Origin: Bowmanella denitrificans
GTDB lineage: Bacteria > Pseudomonadota > Gammaproteobacteria > Enterobacterales > Alteromonadaceae
DNA: 64,000 nucleotides
Assembly (NCBI RefSeq): GCF_039522935.1
Contig: NZ_BAAAEI010000020.1
Coordinates: 186,001-250,000, forward strand
Direction: 5' to 3'
The notes under the pieces were generated by a model that had not been told where the DNA came from, searched no databases, and was given only the letters and a program-made list of their open reading frames with translations. This document shows positions 51,318 to 59,026 of this stretch, piece by piece (position 1 is the first letter of the stretch; every line of letters starts with the position of its first letter). The position numbers and the translations under genes are program-made.

Positions 51318-51617
51318 ATGACCAACATTCAACTGCATCAAGATGAAGCTGCCAGAGCAGCCGCTTTTCTGCGCTCTCTGGGAAATGAACACAGGCTGCA
51401 AATTCTCTGCCGCCTGGCTGAAGGCGAATTAAATGTCGGGGAATTGCATAAAACCTTCGCCCTCAGTGCTTCGGCATTTTCACAACATCTGGCCGTACTG
51501 CGGCAGCAGGGGTTAGTGCAGTGTCGCAAAGAAGCACAGAGCATTTACTACCGCATCCAGGATCCGGACACATTGCGCTTTATGCAGTTGCTAAAAGATA
51601 AGTTCTGCCCTGAATAA
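51318..51617 (+). CDS. ArsR-family persulfide-sensing repressor (BigR/SqrR type)
   Basis: A 99-residue winged-helix repressor with the ArsR core (RSLGNEHRLQILCRLAEGE, then LSASAFSQHLAVLRQQGLV). Cys31 in ILC and Cys97 in FCPE are 66 residues apart. This is exactly the spacing of the two cysteines that form a polysulfide or disulfide bridge in SqrR (41 and 107) and BigR (42 and 108). A third Cys lies at residue 69. Metal-binding ArsR motifs are absent. It probably represses genes of this locus. The ATG at 51318 is preferred over a TTG two codons upstream. Confidence 0.87.
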   Translation: MTNIQLHQDEAARAAAFLRSLGNEHRLQILCRLAEGELNVGELHKTFALSASAFSQHLAVLRQQGLVQCRKEAQSIYYRIQDPDTLRFMQLLKDKFCPE

Positions 51618-51627
51618 TCGGCCCTGC

Positions 51628-52944
51628 CTATTGAGGTTGGCTACGATAGCGCAGGCCAAATTTATGCAATTTGCGATATAACGTGCGGTCGCTAACCCCA
51701 AGTGCTGAAGCCAATTGTTCAAAAGTACCGGAAAATACCTCGCACTGTTGGGCCAGATAATACTTTTCCAATTCCTCCAAACTGCAGATACTGTTGCCTG
51801 GTTCAGCTTGTTCACTGCCACGTGGCTGCAGCATCTGAGGTAAATCTTCCACTTGGATCAGATTGTCATTGGCTATCAAACTTGCCTGCTCAACAATACT
51901 TTTCAGTTCTCGAATATTACCTGGATAGTCATAAAGACAAAGCTGTTGCATAGCCGCATCAGAAAATTGCTTATGTTCAGCCGCCCCAAGCAAAAATTGC
52001 TCAACCAGCAGAGGAATATCACGCTGACGTTCACGTAACGCCGGTAACTGAACAGGGAACCCGGCAATGCGGTAGTATAAATCCTGTCGAAACTCCCCCG
52101 CATCCACCATGGACAGCAGGTTTTTATGTGACGCACAGACCAGGCGAAAGTCGCTGCGCTTTGGCTGCAGCCCGCCAACAGAGCGGAAACTGCGGGTTTC
52201 CAACAGACGTAATAGCTTAACCTGCATGTTTAAAGGCACATCACCAATTTCATCAAAAAACAGCGTGCCGCCATTGGCCAGCTCCACCAGCCCCTTCTTG
52301 GCGTGACTGGCACCGGTGAAGGCACCTTTTTCATGACCAAACAACTCACTTTCAAACAATGCTTCGCTGAGCCCGGTACATTCAATAATTACAAAGGGTT
52401 TGTCATGGCGTTGACTGGCATCATGCACTGCCCGCGCAGCCAACTCCTTACCCGTGCCGGTTTCTCCCTGCAATAAAACACTAATATCAGCCGACGCGGC
52501 TCGGTTAAGCAGATTCAGCATTCTGTTAAATGGCGCAGATACGCCAACCATCTTATTCACACCGGCCCCTGCCGCAGCAAATTCCACCTTATTTAAAATT
52601 TCCAGGTATCCAAGGGTTATGCCATCGTCATCTCGAACTGGTCGCATCAGGATATCGCAGTGTTGCAACCCAGCCTGGGTGTGATGCACATGCACAACAC
52701 TGCTACTACGCCCATGCTGCTGGCAATATAACAACGGGCACTGCTCGCCGTGCCGGTCACAAGGCTCCGTTGCATGGTGAGAAATCTCGTGACAACGACT
52801 CAAACCCAGCTTGACGGGTTGCTGGTAGGTATCCAGATAGGCCTGGTTGACCGCTTGGATAGAATAATCGGGCCGGATAAAGATGGCGGGCTTGTCCAGC
52901 GCATCGATCATGGATTGGATAATAGACAGATTCATATTTGCCAT
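51628..52944 (-). CDS. fisR: FisR-type sigma54-dependent activator sensing sulfane sulfur
   Basis: A 438-residue enhancer-binding protein. The N-terminal PAS-like sensor has RCHEISHHATEPC and later EQCPL, giving Cys51, Cys62 and Cys69. Their spacing of 11 and 7 equals Cys53/64/71 of Cupriavidus FisR, which form persulfide-induced bridges. The AAA+ domain has GETGTGKE (Walker A), the GAFTGA loop that contacts sigma54, and FFDEIGDVP. The C-terminal Fis helix-turn-helix is LASALGVSDRTLYRKLHKFG. It is divergent from the sulfide:quinone oxidoreductase gene and probably activates it. Confidence 0.9.
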   Translation of the reverse strand: MANMNLSIIQSMIDALDKPAIFIRPDYSIQAVNQAYLDTYQQPVKLGLSRCHEISHHATEPCDRHGEQCPLLYCQQHGRSSSVVHVHHTQAGLQHCDILMRPVRDDDGITLGYLEILNKVEFAAAGAGVNKMVGVSAPFNRMLNLLNRAASADISVLLQGETGTGKELAARAVHDASQRHDKPFVIIECTGLSEALFESELFGHEKGAFTGASHAKKGLVELANGGTLFFDEIGDVPLNMQVKLLRLLETRSFRSVGGLQPKRSDFRLVCASHKNLLSMVDAGEFRQDLYYRIAGFPVQLPALRERQRDIPLLVEQFLLGAAEHKQFSDAAMQQLCLYDYPGNIRELKSIVEQASLIANDNLIQVEDLPQMLQPRGSEQAEPGNSICSLEELEKYYLAQQCEVFSGTFEQLASALGVSDRTLYRKLHKFGLRYRSQPQ

Positions 52945-52948
52945 ATTT

Positions 52949-53063
52949 GTCAGTCACCACAGAAAAATACTGACATAAATGACAATTTCAGCATAGTGAA
53001 ATTTTCACTTTCACAGAGTACAAGGCCGGTTTCGCGGCATCTCAGCCCTGAAACGAAGTTTCA
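52949..53063. promoter_or_regulatory. dyad sites, probable FisR enhancer elements
   Basis: Between fisR and the oxidoreductase gene are three dyads: GTCAGT/ACTGAC (52949-52974), the perfect AGTGAAA-T-TTTCACT (52995-53009) and TGAAAC-GAA-GTTTCA (53049-53063). The last two share TGAAA/TTTCA. The first two lie about 75 to 145 bases upstream of the predicted start, suitable for a sigma54 activator. Confidence 0.5.
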
Positions 53064-53070
53064 CCACTTT

Positions 53071-53086
53071 TGGCACCTTTCTCGCC
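53071..53086 (+). promoter_or_regulatory. sigma54 promoter of the sulfide:quinone oxidoreductase gene
   Basis: TGGCAC-CTTTC-TCGCC has the invariant GG (53072-53073) and GC (53084-53085) at the -24/-12 spacing. Only one base of the -12 box differs from TTGC. Initiation is predicted near 53097, about 35 bases before the ATG. Confidence 0.7.
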
Positions 53087-53131
53087 AACATTTTTTTTAC
53101 ATCAAGCAATGCAAACGCAATGAGGCTGAAT

Positions 53132-54409
53132 ATGGCAAGAATAGTCGTGTTAGGGGCTGGCACCGGTGGTATGCCTGCCGCTTATGAAATCAAACAGATG
53201 CTGGGCGCTGATCATAAGGTAGTGATGGTTAACGAGCACCCTGACTTTCGTTTTGTTCCTTCTAATCCCTGGGTGGCGGTAGGTTGGCGAGAGCCCAAAG
53301 CGATTACGTTTCCTATCGCGCCATATCTGGCTAAAAAACATATCGATTTTGTCTGTGCCAAGATTGAAAAAATAGACGTACAGCGTCAGTGCCTATTGGG
53401 TAAAGGGGGTGAACAGATTGACTACGATTATCTGGTCATTGCCACCGGCCCAAAACTGGCGTTTGAGAACATTCCGGGGGCGGGACCGGCGCATTTCACC
53501 CAATCCATTTGTACACTGGACCATGCGATTCGCTGCCATCAGGATGTTGAGACACTGATCGCCAACCCCGGCCCGGTAGTGGTGGGGGCATTTCAGGGCG
53601 CCAGTTGTTTCGGCCCCGCCTATGAGTATGCATTTATTCTGGATAAAGCTTTACGCGATGCGAAAGTCAGGCATAAGGTCCCCATGGTGTTTGTTACCTG
53701 CGAGCCTTATATCGGCCACCTGGGTTTAGGCGGCGTTGGCGATTCGAAATCCTTGCTGGAGTCTGAGCTACGTCAGCGCGACATTAAGTGGATATGTAAT
53801 GCCAGGGTCGACCTGATTGACGAAAGCAATATGCATAACAGCGAGCTTGATCGTAAAGGACAGTTGGAATTGTCTCACAACCTGGCCTTCAAGCATGCCA
53901 TGCTGATCCCGCTGTTTGCCGGGGTTCAAGCCGTGGCTGATGTGGAAGGTTTGTGTAACCCTAAAGGTTTTGTCATAACAGACGAGTATCAACGCAGTCC
54001 GACATACCCAAACATATTTTCAGGCGGTGTTTGTGTTGCCATTCCACCAGTAGACACGACGCCAGTCCCCACCGGCACCCCCAAAACCGGCTACATGATA
54101 GAAACCATGATGACAGCCATCGCCCACAACCTGAAAGCCATCATTGTGGACAATCAGCCTCCACACAGTAAAGGCACCTGGCATGCTATCTGTCTCGCTG
54201 ATATGGGAGATACCGGCGCCGCCTTCGTGGCAATGCCACAGATCCCACCTCGCAATGTCACCTGGTTTAAAAAGGGCAAATGGGTGCATCTGGCTAAGAT
54301 CGCTTTTGAAAAATACTTTATGCGTAAGATGAAAACCGGCAACAGCGAACCGGTATACGAAAAATATGTGCTCAAAGCTCTTGGCATAGCACGTTTAGAC
54401 GAGGACTGA
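53132..54409 (+). CDS. sqr: sulfide:quinone oxidoreductase
   Basis: A 425-residue FAD enzyme that oxidises sulfide to sulfane sulfur and passes electrons to the quinone pool. The N-terminal dinucleotide fold is VVLGAGTGGMPAAYEI. Cys127, Cys159 (GASCFGPAYEY) and Cys354 (HAICLADMGDTG) match the three cysteines of the Acidithiobacillus ferrooxidans enzyme (128, 160, 356) almost exactly, so it should be active. A C-terminal amphipathic segment (KWVHLAKIAFEKYF) fits peripheral membrane attachment. The ATG at 53132 follows GAGG. It is controlled by the sigma54 promoter upstream. Confidence 0.92.
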   Translation: MARIVVLGAGTGGMPAAYEIKQMLGADHKVVMVNEHPDFRFVPSNPWVAVGWREPKAITFPIAPYLAKKHIDFVCAKIEKIDVQRQCLLGKGGEQIDYDYLVIATGPKLAFENIPGAGPAHFTQSICTLDHAIRCHQDVETLIANPGPVVVGAFQGASCFGPAYEYAFILDKALRDAKVRHKVPMVFVTCEPYIGHLGLGGVGDSKSLLESELRQRDIKWICNARVDLIDESNMHNSELDRKGQLELSHNLAFKHAMLIPLFAGVQAVADVEGLCNPKGFVITDEYQRSPTYPNIFSGGVCVAIPPVDTTPVPTGTPKTGYMIETMMTAIAHNLKAIIVDNQPPHSKGTWHAICLADMGDTGAAFVAMPQIPPRNVTWFKKGKWVHLAKIAFEKYFMRKMKTGNSEPVYEKYVLKALGIARLDED

Positions 54410-54427
54410 CAAAATTGTCAGTCTTTC
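54404..54427 (+). terminator. hairpin at the end of sqr
   Basis: GACTGACAA pairs with TTGTCAGTC (54404-54412 with 54415-54423), followed by TTTC. The stem includes the stop codon. The T-run is short, so termination may be partial. Confidence 0.5.
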
Positions 54428-54514
54428 ACGCCCCCAACTCAGCAGGCCTGCCATGCGGGTGACCTGTCGGCCCTTCCCAGTAGCGGCCTCTCCCCCCAAA
54501 GGAATACCACCTTG

Positions 54515-54528
54515 GTGATATGGATCAA
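54515..54528. promoter_or_regulatory. FNR/Anr-type box upstream of cydA
   Basis: GTGAT-ATGG-ATCAA matches the FNR consensus TTGAT-N4-ATCAA at nine of ten positions. With AGTAAT at 54554 as a -10 box, the site would be centred near -41.5, the class II activating position. This suggests induction at low oxygen. Confidence 0.6.
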
Positions 54529-54614
54529 AACTTGCTGAGCAGTTCAGTGACAGAGTAATCCACGAACCTGTTATTCAACACCTTCACAAGGAGTCCTGCT
54601 ATGAGGGCCTGGTT

Positions 54615-56186
54615 ATGAACGAGACACTGATAGAGCTGTCACGCTGGCAGTTCGCCCTGACCGCTATGTTCCACTTTATTTTCGTACCACTGACGCTGGG
54701 CCTGAGCTTCCTGCTGGCCATTATGGAGTCGGTATACGTGATGACGGGCAAGGAGATATACAAACAGATGACCAAATTCTGGGGCAAGCTGTTTGGCATT
54801 AACTTTGCCCTTGGCGTGGCCACCGGACTCACTATGGAGTTTCAGTTCGGCATGAACTGGGCATATTACTCCCATTATGTGGGCGACATTTTTGGTGCCC
54901 CCCTGGCTATAGAAGGCCTGATGGCGTTCTTTCTGGAGTCTACCTTTGTCGGCTTATTTTTCTTTGGCTGGGACAAAATGTCGAAGGTTAAGCACCTTAC
55001 CACCACATGGCTGGTGGCATTAGGTTCTAACTTCTCGGCTTTGTGGATTTTGATAGCCAACGGCTGGATGCAGTATCCGGTTGGCGCTGAATTCAATTTT
55101 GAATCAATGCGCATGGAAATGACCAGCTTTGCCGAGGTGATGTTCAATCCGGTAGCACAGGTAAAATTCGTGCATACCGTGTCAGCCGGCTATGTGACAG
55201 GTGCCATGTTCATCCTGGCGATTTCCAGCTACTACCTGTTAAAAGGCCGGGAGATTGCTTTCGCCCGTCGCTCCTTTGCCATCGCTGCCAGCTTCGGTCT
55301 GGCTTCGGTGTTGTCGGTCATTGTGCTGGGTGATGAAAGTGGTTATGAACTGGGAGATGTCCAGAAAGTCAAACTGGCGGCTGTGGAAGCCGAATATGAA
55401 ACCCAGCCCGCTCCTGCCGCATTTACCCTGTTTGGTATCCCCAATGATGAGCTGGAAAAAACCGAGTATGCAGTAAAAATTCCTTGGGTAATGGGACTGA
55501 TTGCCACCCGTTCGCTGGACGAGGAAGTGATGGGTATCCGCGAGCTTAAGGAAGATCACAGACAAAAAATCATCGCTGGCAGTAAAGCCTACGGCGTGCT
55601 GGACAGTGTCAGAACTGGACAAGCCAGCGAGGCAGAACTGGCGTTATTTGAACAAAACAAGGCCAATCTGGGTTATGCCATGTTGCTTGAACCTTTTACC
55701 CCTGATGTAGCCAATCCCAGTGAAGACGCCATTCAGCGGGCGGTAGACTACAGTATTCCGCCGGTAGCCCCGTTATTCTGGAGTTTTCGTTTAATGGTGG
55801 TGTGCGGATTCTTAATGCTGGCCTTATTTGCGGCAGCGTTCTGGTACAGCACCAAGCATCAGATCACCAAGCCCCGCTGGTTACTTAAGGCCTCGCTGTT
55901 TAGCTTGCCTTTACCCTGGATCGCCTGTGAAGCAGGATGGTTTGTTGCCGAGTTTGGGCGCCAGCCCTGGTCTATTGCTGAGGTTTTGCCGGTCCATGCA
56001 TCGGTGTCCAACTTATCCGTCAGTGATGTGATCATCACCCTGGTGGCCTACACCAGCTTTTATCTGGTGATGTTTATTATCGGCTTTTATCTGATGCAGA
56101 AATTCGCCAAAAAAGGTCCTTCTGCCCTGGCTGAGCAAGCCGAGCGGGACAATCTGCACCTGGGTATAAAAGGAGCACAAGTATGA
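54615..56186 (+). CDS. cydA: cytochrome bd ubiquinol oxidase subunit I
   Basis: CydA carries all three haems and the quinol site of the bd terminal oxidase. The 523-residue product has the haem ligands His20, His187 and Met393 in AMFHFIFVPLT, KFVHTVSAGY and SFRLMVVCGF. GRQPW is at 448-452. The long Q-loop insertion (about 250-380) places it in the L subfamily like E. coli CydA. Ribosome-binding signals before the ATG are weak. The ATGA overlap couples it to cydB. Confidence 0.97.
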   Translation: MNETLIELSRWQFALTAMFHFIFVPLTLGLSFLLAIMESVYVMTGKEIYKQMTKFWGKLFGINFALGVATGLTMEFQFGMNWAYYSHYVGDIFGAPLAIEGLMAFFLESTFVGLFFFGWDKMSKVKHLTTTWLVALGSNFSALWILIANGWMQYPVGAEFNFESMRMEMTSFAEVMFNPVAQVKFVHTVSAGYVTGAMFILAISSYYLLKGREIAFARRSFAIAASFGLASVLSVIVLGDESGYELGDVQKVKLAAVEAEYETQPAPAAFTLFGIPNDELEKTEYAVKIPWVMGLIATRSLDEEVMGIRELKEDHRQKIIAGSKAYGVLDSVRTGQASEAELALFEQNKANLGYAMLLEPFTPDVANPSEDAIQRAVDYSIPPVAPLFWSFRLMVVCGFLMLALFAAAFWYSTKHQITKPRWLLKASLFSLPLPWIACEAGWFVAEFGRQPWSIAEVLPVHASVSNLSVSDVIITLVAYTSFYLVMFIIGFYLMQKFAKKGPSALAEQAERDNLHLGIKGAQV

Positions 56187-57319
56187 TCGACTATGAAGTA
56201 TTGCGCGTTATCTGGTGGGGATTGGTCGGCGTACTGCTGATTGGTTTCGCCATCACCGACGGTTTTGACCTGGGAGTGGGCGCCCTGTTAACCCTGGTTG
56301 GCAAAACCGACCAGGACAGACGGGTGATGATCAATACCATCGGCCCCCATTGGGATGGCAATCAGGTATGGTTTATTACCGCCGGTGGTGCCATCTTTGC
56401 CGCCTGGCCGATGATCTACGCTACCGCCTTCTCTGGTTTCTACCTGGCCCTGGCGTTAACACTAATCGCTTTGTGGATGCGCCCCATCGGCTTTGACTAT
56501 CGCAGCAAATTGCCCAATGCCACCTGGCGTAAAGCCTGGGACTGGGCTTTATTTGCCGGTGGCTTGGTACCCGCACTGATCTTCGGTGTGGCCTTCGGCA
56601 ACCTGCTGTTGGGCGTGCCCTTTGAGTTGGACAACAACCTGCGCTCAACTTACACCGGTAGCTTCTTTGGCTTACTCAGCCCCTTTGCCATACTTTGTGG
56701 TCTGGTGTCTGTTGCCATGCTACTCAACCACGGGGCCACCTGGCTGCAGTTGAAAACCACTGATCAGTTACTGCAACGGGCTCGCGCGGTCTCGGTGATG
56801 TTGTCAGTGCTGGCGGTTGTGCTGTTTATACTGGCCGGTATTTGGGTCGCACTGGGCGTTGATGGTTTTGTCGTAACATCGGTCGTTGATGCCTATGCCA
56901 CCTCCAATCCCCTGACGAAGACAGTTGAACAACAAAGTGGCGCGTGGCTGAGTAATTACAGTGTCTATCCATGGATGATGGTCGCCCCTGCATTGGGTAT
57001 TGCGGCGGGCCTGGCCTGTGCCTGGTTTTCACTGAAAAAGCGGGCTGGCTGGGCTTTTGTCAGCAGTTCCCTGAGCATGACTGGCATCATCCTGACTGCA
57101 GGCTTCTCCATGTTTCCGTTTTTGATGCCAAGCTCCAGTATGCCTAATGCCAGTTTAACCATGTGGGACGCCACATCCAGCCTGCTAACCCTGAAAATTA
57201 TGTTTGCGGTTGCCTGTATCTTTGTCCCCATCGTCCTGGCATATACCGCTTATGGTTTTTGGGTGATGCGCGGACGCATTAAACAATCTGAACTTAATCA
57301 AAGTCACGCCATTTACTAG
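56183..57319 (+). CDS. cydB: cytochrome bd ubiquinol oxidase subunit II
   Basis: CydB is the second core subunit of the bd oxidase, with nine helices. The 378-residue product has the N-terminal FAITDGFDLGVGALL with conserved acidic residues and GPHWDGNQVWFITAGGA, both family hallmarks. Length is nearly that of E. coli (379). It starts within the cydA stop and is followed 11 bases later by cydX. Confidence 0.97.
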   Translation: MIDYEVLRVIWWGLVGVLLIGFAITDGFDLGVGALLTLVGKTDQDRRVMINTIGPHWDGNQVWFITAGGAIFAAWPMIYATAFSGFYLALALTLIALWMRPIGFDYRSKLPNATWRKAWDWALFAGGLVPALIFGVAFGNLLLGVPFELDNNLRSTYTGSFFGLLSPFAILCGLVSVAMLLNHGATWLQLKTTDQLLQRARAVSVMLSVLAVVLFILAGIWVALGVDGFVVTSVVDAYATSNPLTKTVEQQSGAWLSNYSVYPWMMVAPALGIAAGLACAWFSLKKRAGWAFVSSSLSMTGIILTAGFSMFPFLMPSSSMPNASLTMWDATSSLLTLKIMFAVACIFVPIVLAYTAYGFWVMRGRIKQSELNQSHAIY

Positions 57320-57330
57320 GAGGACTGACT

Positions 57331-57435
57331 ATGTGGTATTTCACCTGGATACTGGGCGTTTTACTCGCCTGTGCCTTTGGCATTATCAATGCCATGTGGC
57401 TGGAGTCTACCGAAGACATGGACAGAAATGACTAA
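57331..57435 (+). CDS. cydX: cytochrome bd oxidase small subunit CydX
   Basis: A 34-residue single-helix protein beginning MWYFTWILGVLLACAFGIIN. This matches E. coli CydX, which stabilises haem b595 and the active oxidase. AGGAGG lies before the ATG. The acidic C-terminal tail (ESTEDMDRND) is typical. Its stop overlaps the cydD start by eight bases. It is too short for usual gene callers. Confidence 0.93.
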   Translation: MWYFTWILGVLLACAFGIINAMWLESTEDMDRND

Positions 57436-59026
57436 AGACGCTGCCACACCGGCTCTGTCGAAGTGGCTCAGTCAACAGGGCAGTACTAAACGCGCTGCCC
57501 TGCATCTGCTGACAGCCCTGGGCTTGGCCATATTCGCCTGCCAGCTCGGACTCTTCTGGTTTGTCAGTGTCGCCGCAGACGCACTGATTGTCAGCAAACA
57601 GCCCGTCAACACGGCCACATTATCAGGCGTTATGCTGACGGCGGGCATGTGGCTTGGGTTTGATTATGCAAAACAACAACTGACTCAGCGCACTTACTTG
57701 CAACTCTGCCAGCATTTACAAAGCCGCTTGCACTGGCAACTACAAAACGGACAACTGGCGCTGGTGCGCCGCCATCCCACCTTCTACTGGCAGCAACTCT
57801 GGTCACAACATATTCCTGCCACGGCGGAATTTCTGAGCCGCTATCAGGTGCAAAAACAATTGGCCGTACTGGCTCCGTTGCTTGCCATCATCTGTCTATG
57901 GCCGGCGAGTTGGTTGATAGCGGTATTAATGTTGTTCACCCTGCCTGTGGTGCCATTGTTTATGTATTTAGTCGGCAGTGGCGCAGCCAGTTTGCATCGC
58001 AGGCATTTTACCGCCCTGACAAGGTTGGGCAGTTTGTTTGCTGACCGCCTGAAGGCGGCCGACCTGCTATTGATTCATCAGGCTTATAGCGGCCAGCAGC
58101 GCCTGCTTGAAGATGCCAGTGAAGAATTAAATCAGCGCACCATGAAAGTGGTCAGTCTGGCCTTTCTATCCAGCAGCGTGCTGGATTTCTTTGCCACCCT
58201 GGCAGTGGCATTGGTGGCGGTATTTGTTGGCTTTAATTTACTGTCTGAGCTGCAGATAGGTCCTGCGTTAAATCTGCAGCAGGGGCTGTTTATTCTGCTG
58301 GTTGCGCCTTTATGCTTTAGCGAATTAAAAGCCCTGGGGCGCCTCTATCATCAAAAGGCTGCAGCCGAGGCTGCGGCGATGGAGCTTCAACCCCTACTGG
58401 AAATGCCTTTACCAGCCCCTGCACCAGGACAGTTCAGTGGTTTGGACTGGGTAGCACTGCAAGCCCGCCCGCCGGGGTTGCATGCCAGAAGACTGACCTT
58501 ACAAGCCGGGGATTGGGTGCAACTGTCCGGTCCGTCAGGCAGCGGCAAAACATTGTTGTTGGAATGTTTGCTTGGCCAACGTCCTTGTAGTCATAGGATA
58601 CAAAGTCAGGCGGTGTTACTCACTCAACAGGCCGTTATCACCCCCCTTAGCCTGCGCGATAATTTGTGTCTTGGCCATCAACACAATGACGACAGATTGT
58701 GGCAAGTGCTGGCCCAGGTTGAGTTAAGTGACTGGGCAAAGTGCCTGCCTCAATGCCTGGATAGCATAATGGGTGAGCACCCTGCTCTTTCCGGAGGACA
58801 GGCACAACGCCTGGCACTGGCCCGAATACTGTTATCGGATACTCATCTGGTATTACTGGATGAACCCACAGCTCACCTGACCAACGAACAGCACCAGCGA
58901 CTCTGTCATCTGCTCAGGCAGCATCTGGCTGATCGCACTGTGGTATGGGCATCACACAAACCGTTACCTGCACAATGGTTTAACCGCCATTGGCAGGCAG
59001 ATGGACTGGAGATTACCTGTCTATGA
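57428..59026 (+). CDS. cydD: thiol reductant ABC exporter subunit CydD
   Basis: One half of the heterodimeric CydDC ABC transporter, which exports cysteine and glutathione (haem binding is also reported) and is needed for bd oxidase assembly. The 532-residue product has a six-helix membrane domain, then Walker A GPSGSGKTLLLE and the signature and Walker B region LSGGQAQRLALARILL and VLLDEPTAHL. The start at 57428 overlaps cydX; the frame is open 19 codons upstream. An ATGA overlap leads to cydC. Confidence 0.93.
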   Translation: MTKDAATPALSKWLSQQGSTKRAALHLLTALGLAIFACQLGLFWFVSVAADALIVSKQPVNTATLSGVMLTAGMWLGFDYAKQQLTQRTYLQLCQHLQSRLHWQLQNGQLALVRRHPTFYWQQLWSQHIPATAEFLSRYQVQKQLAVLAPLLAIICLWPASWLIAVLMLFTLPVVPLFMYLVGSGAASLHRRHFTALTRLGSLFADRLKAADLLLIHQAYSGQQRLLEDASEELNQRTMKVVSLAFLSSSVLDFFATLAVALVAVFVGFNLLSELQIGPALNLQQGLFILLVAPLCFSELKALGRLYHQKAAAEAAAMELQPLLEMPLPAPAPGQFSGLDWVALQARPPGLHARRLTLQAGDWVQLSGPSGSGKTLLLECLLGQRPCSHRIQSQAVLLTQQAVITPLSLRDNLCLGHQHNDDRLWQVLAQVELSDWAKCLPQCLDSIMGEHPALSGGQAQRLALARILLSDTHLVLLDEPTAHLTNEQHQRLCHLLRQHLADRTVVWASHKPLPAQWFNRHWQADGLEITCL

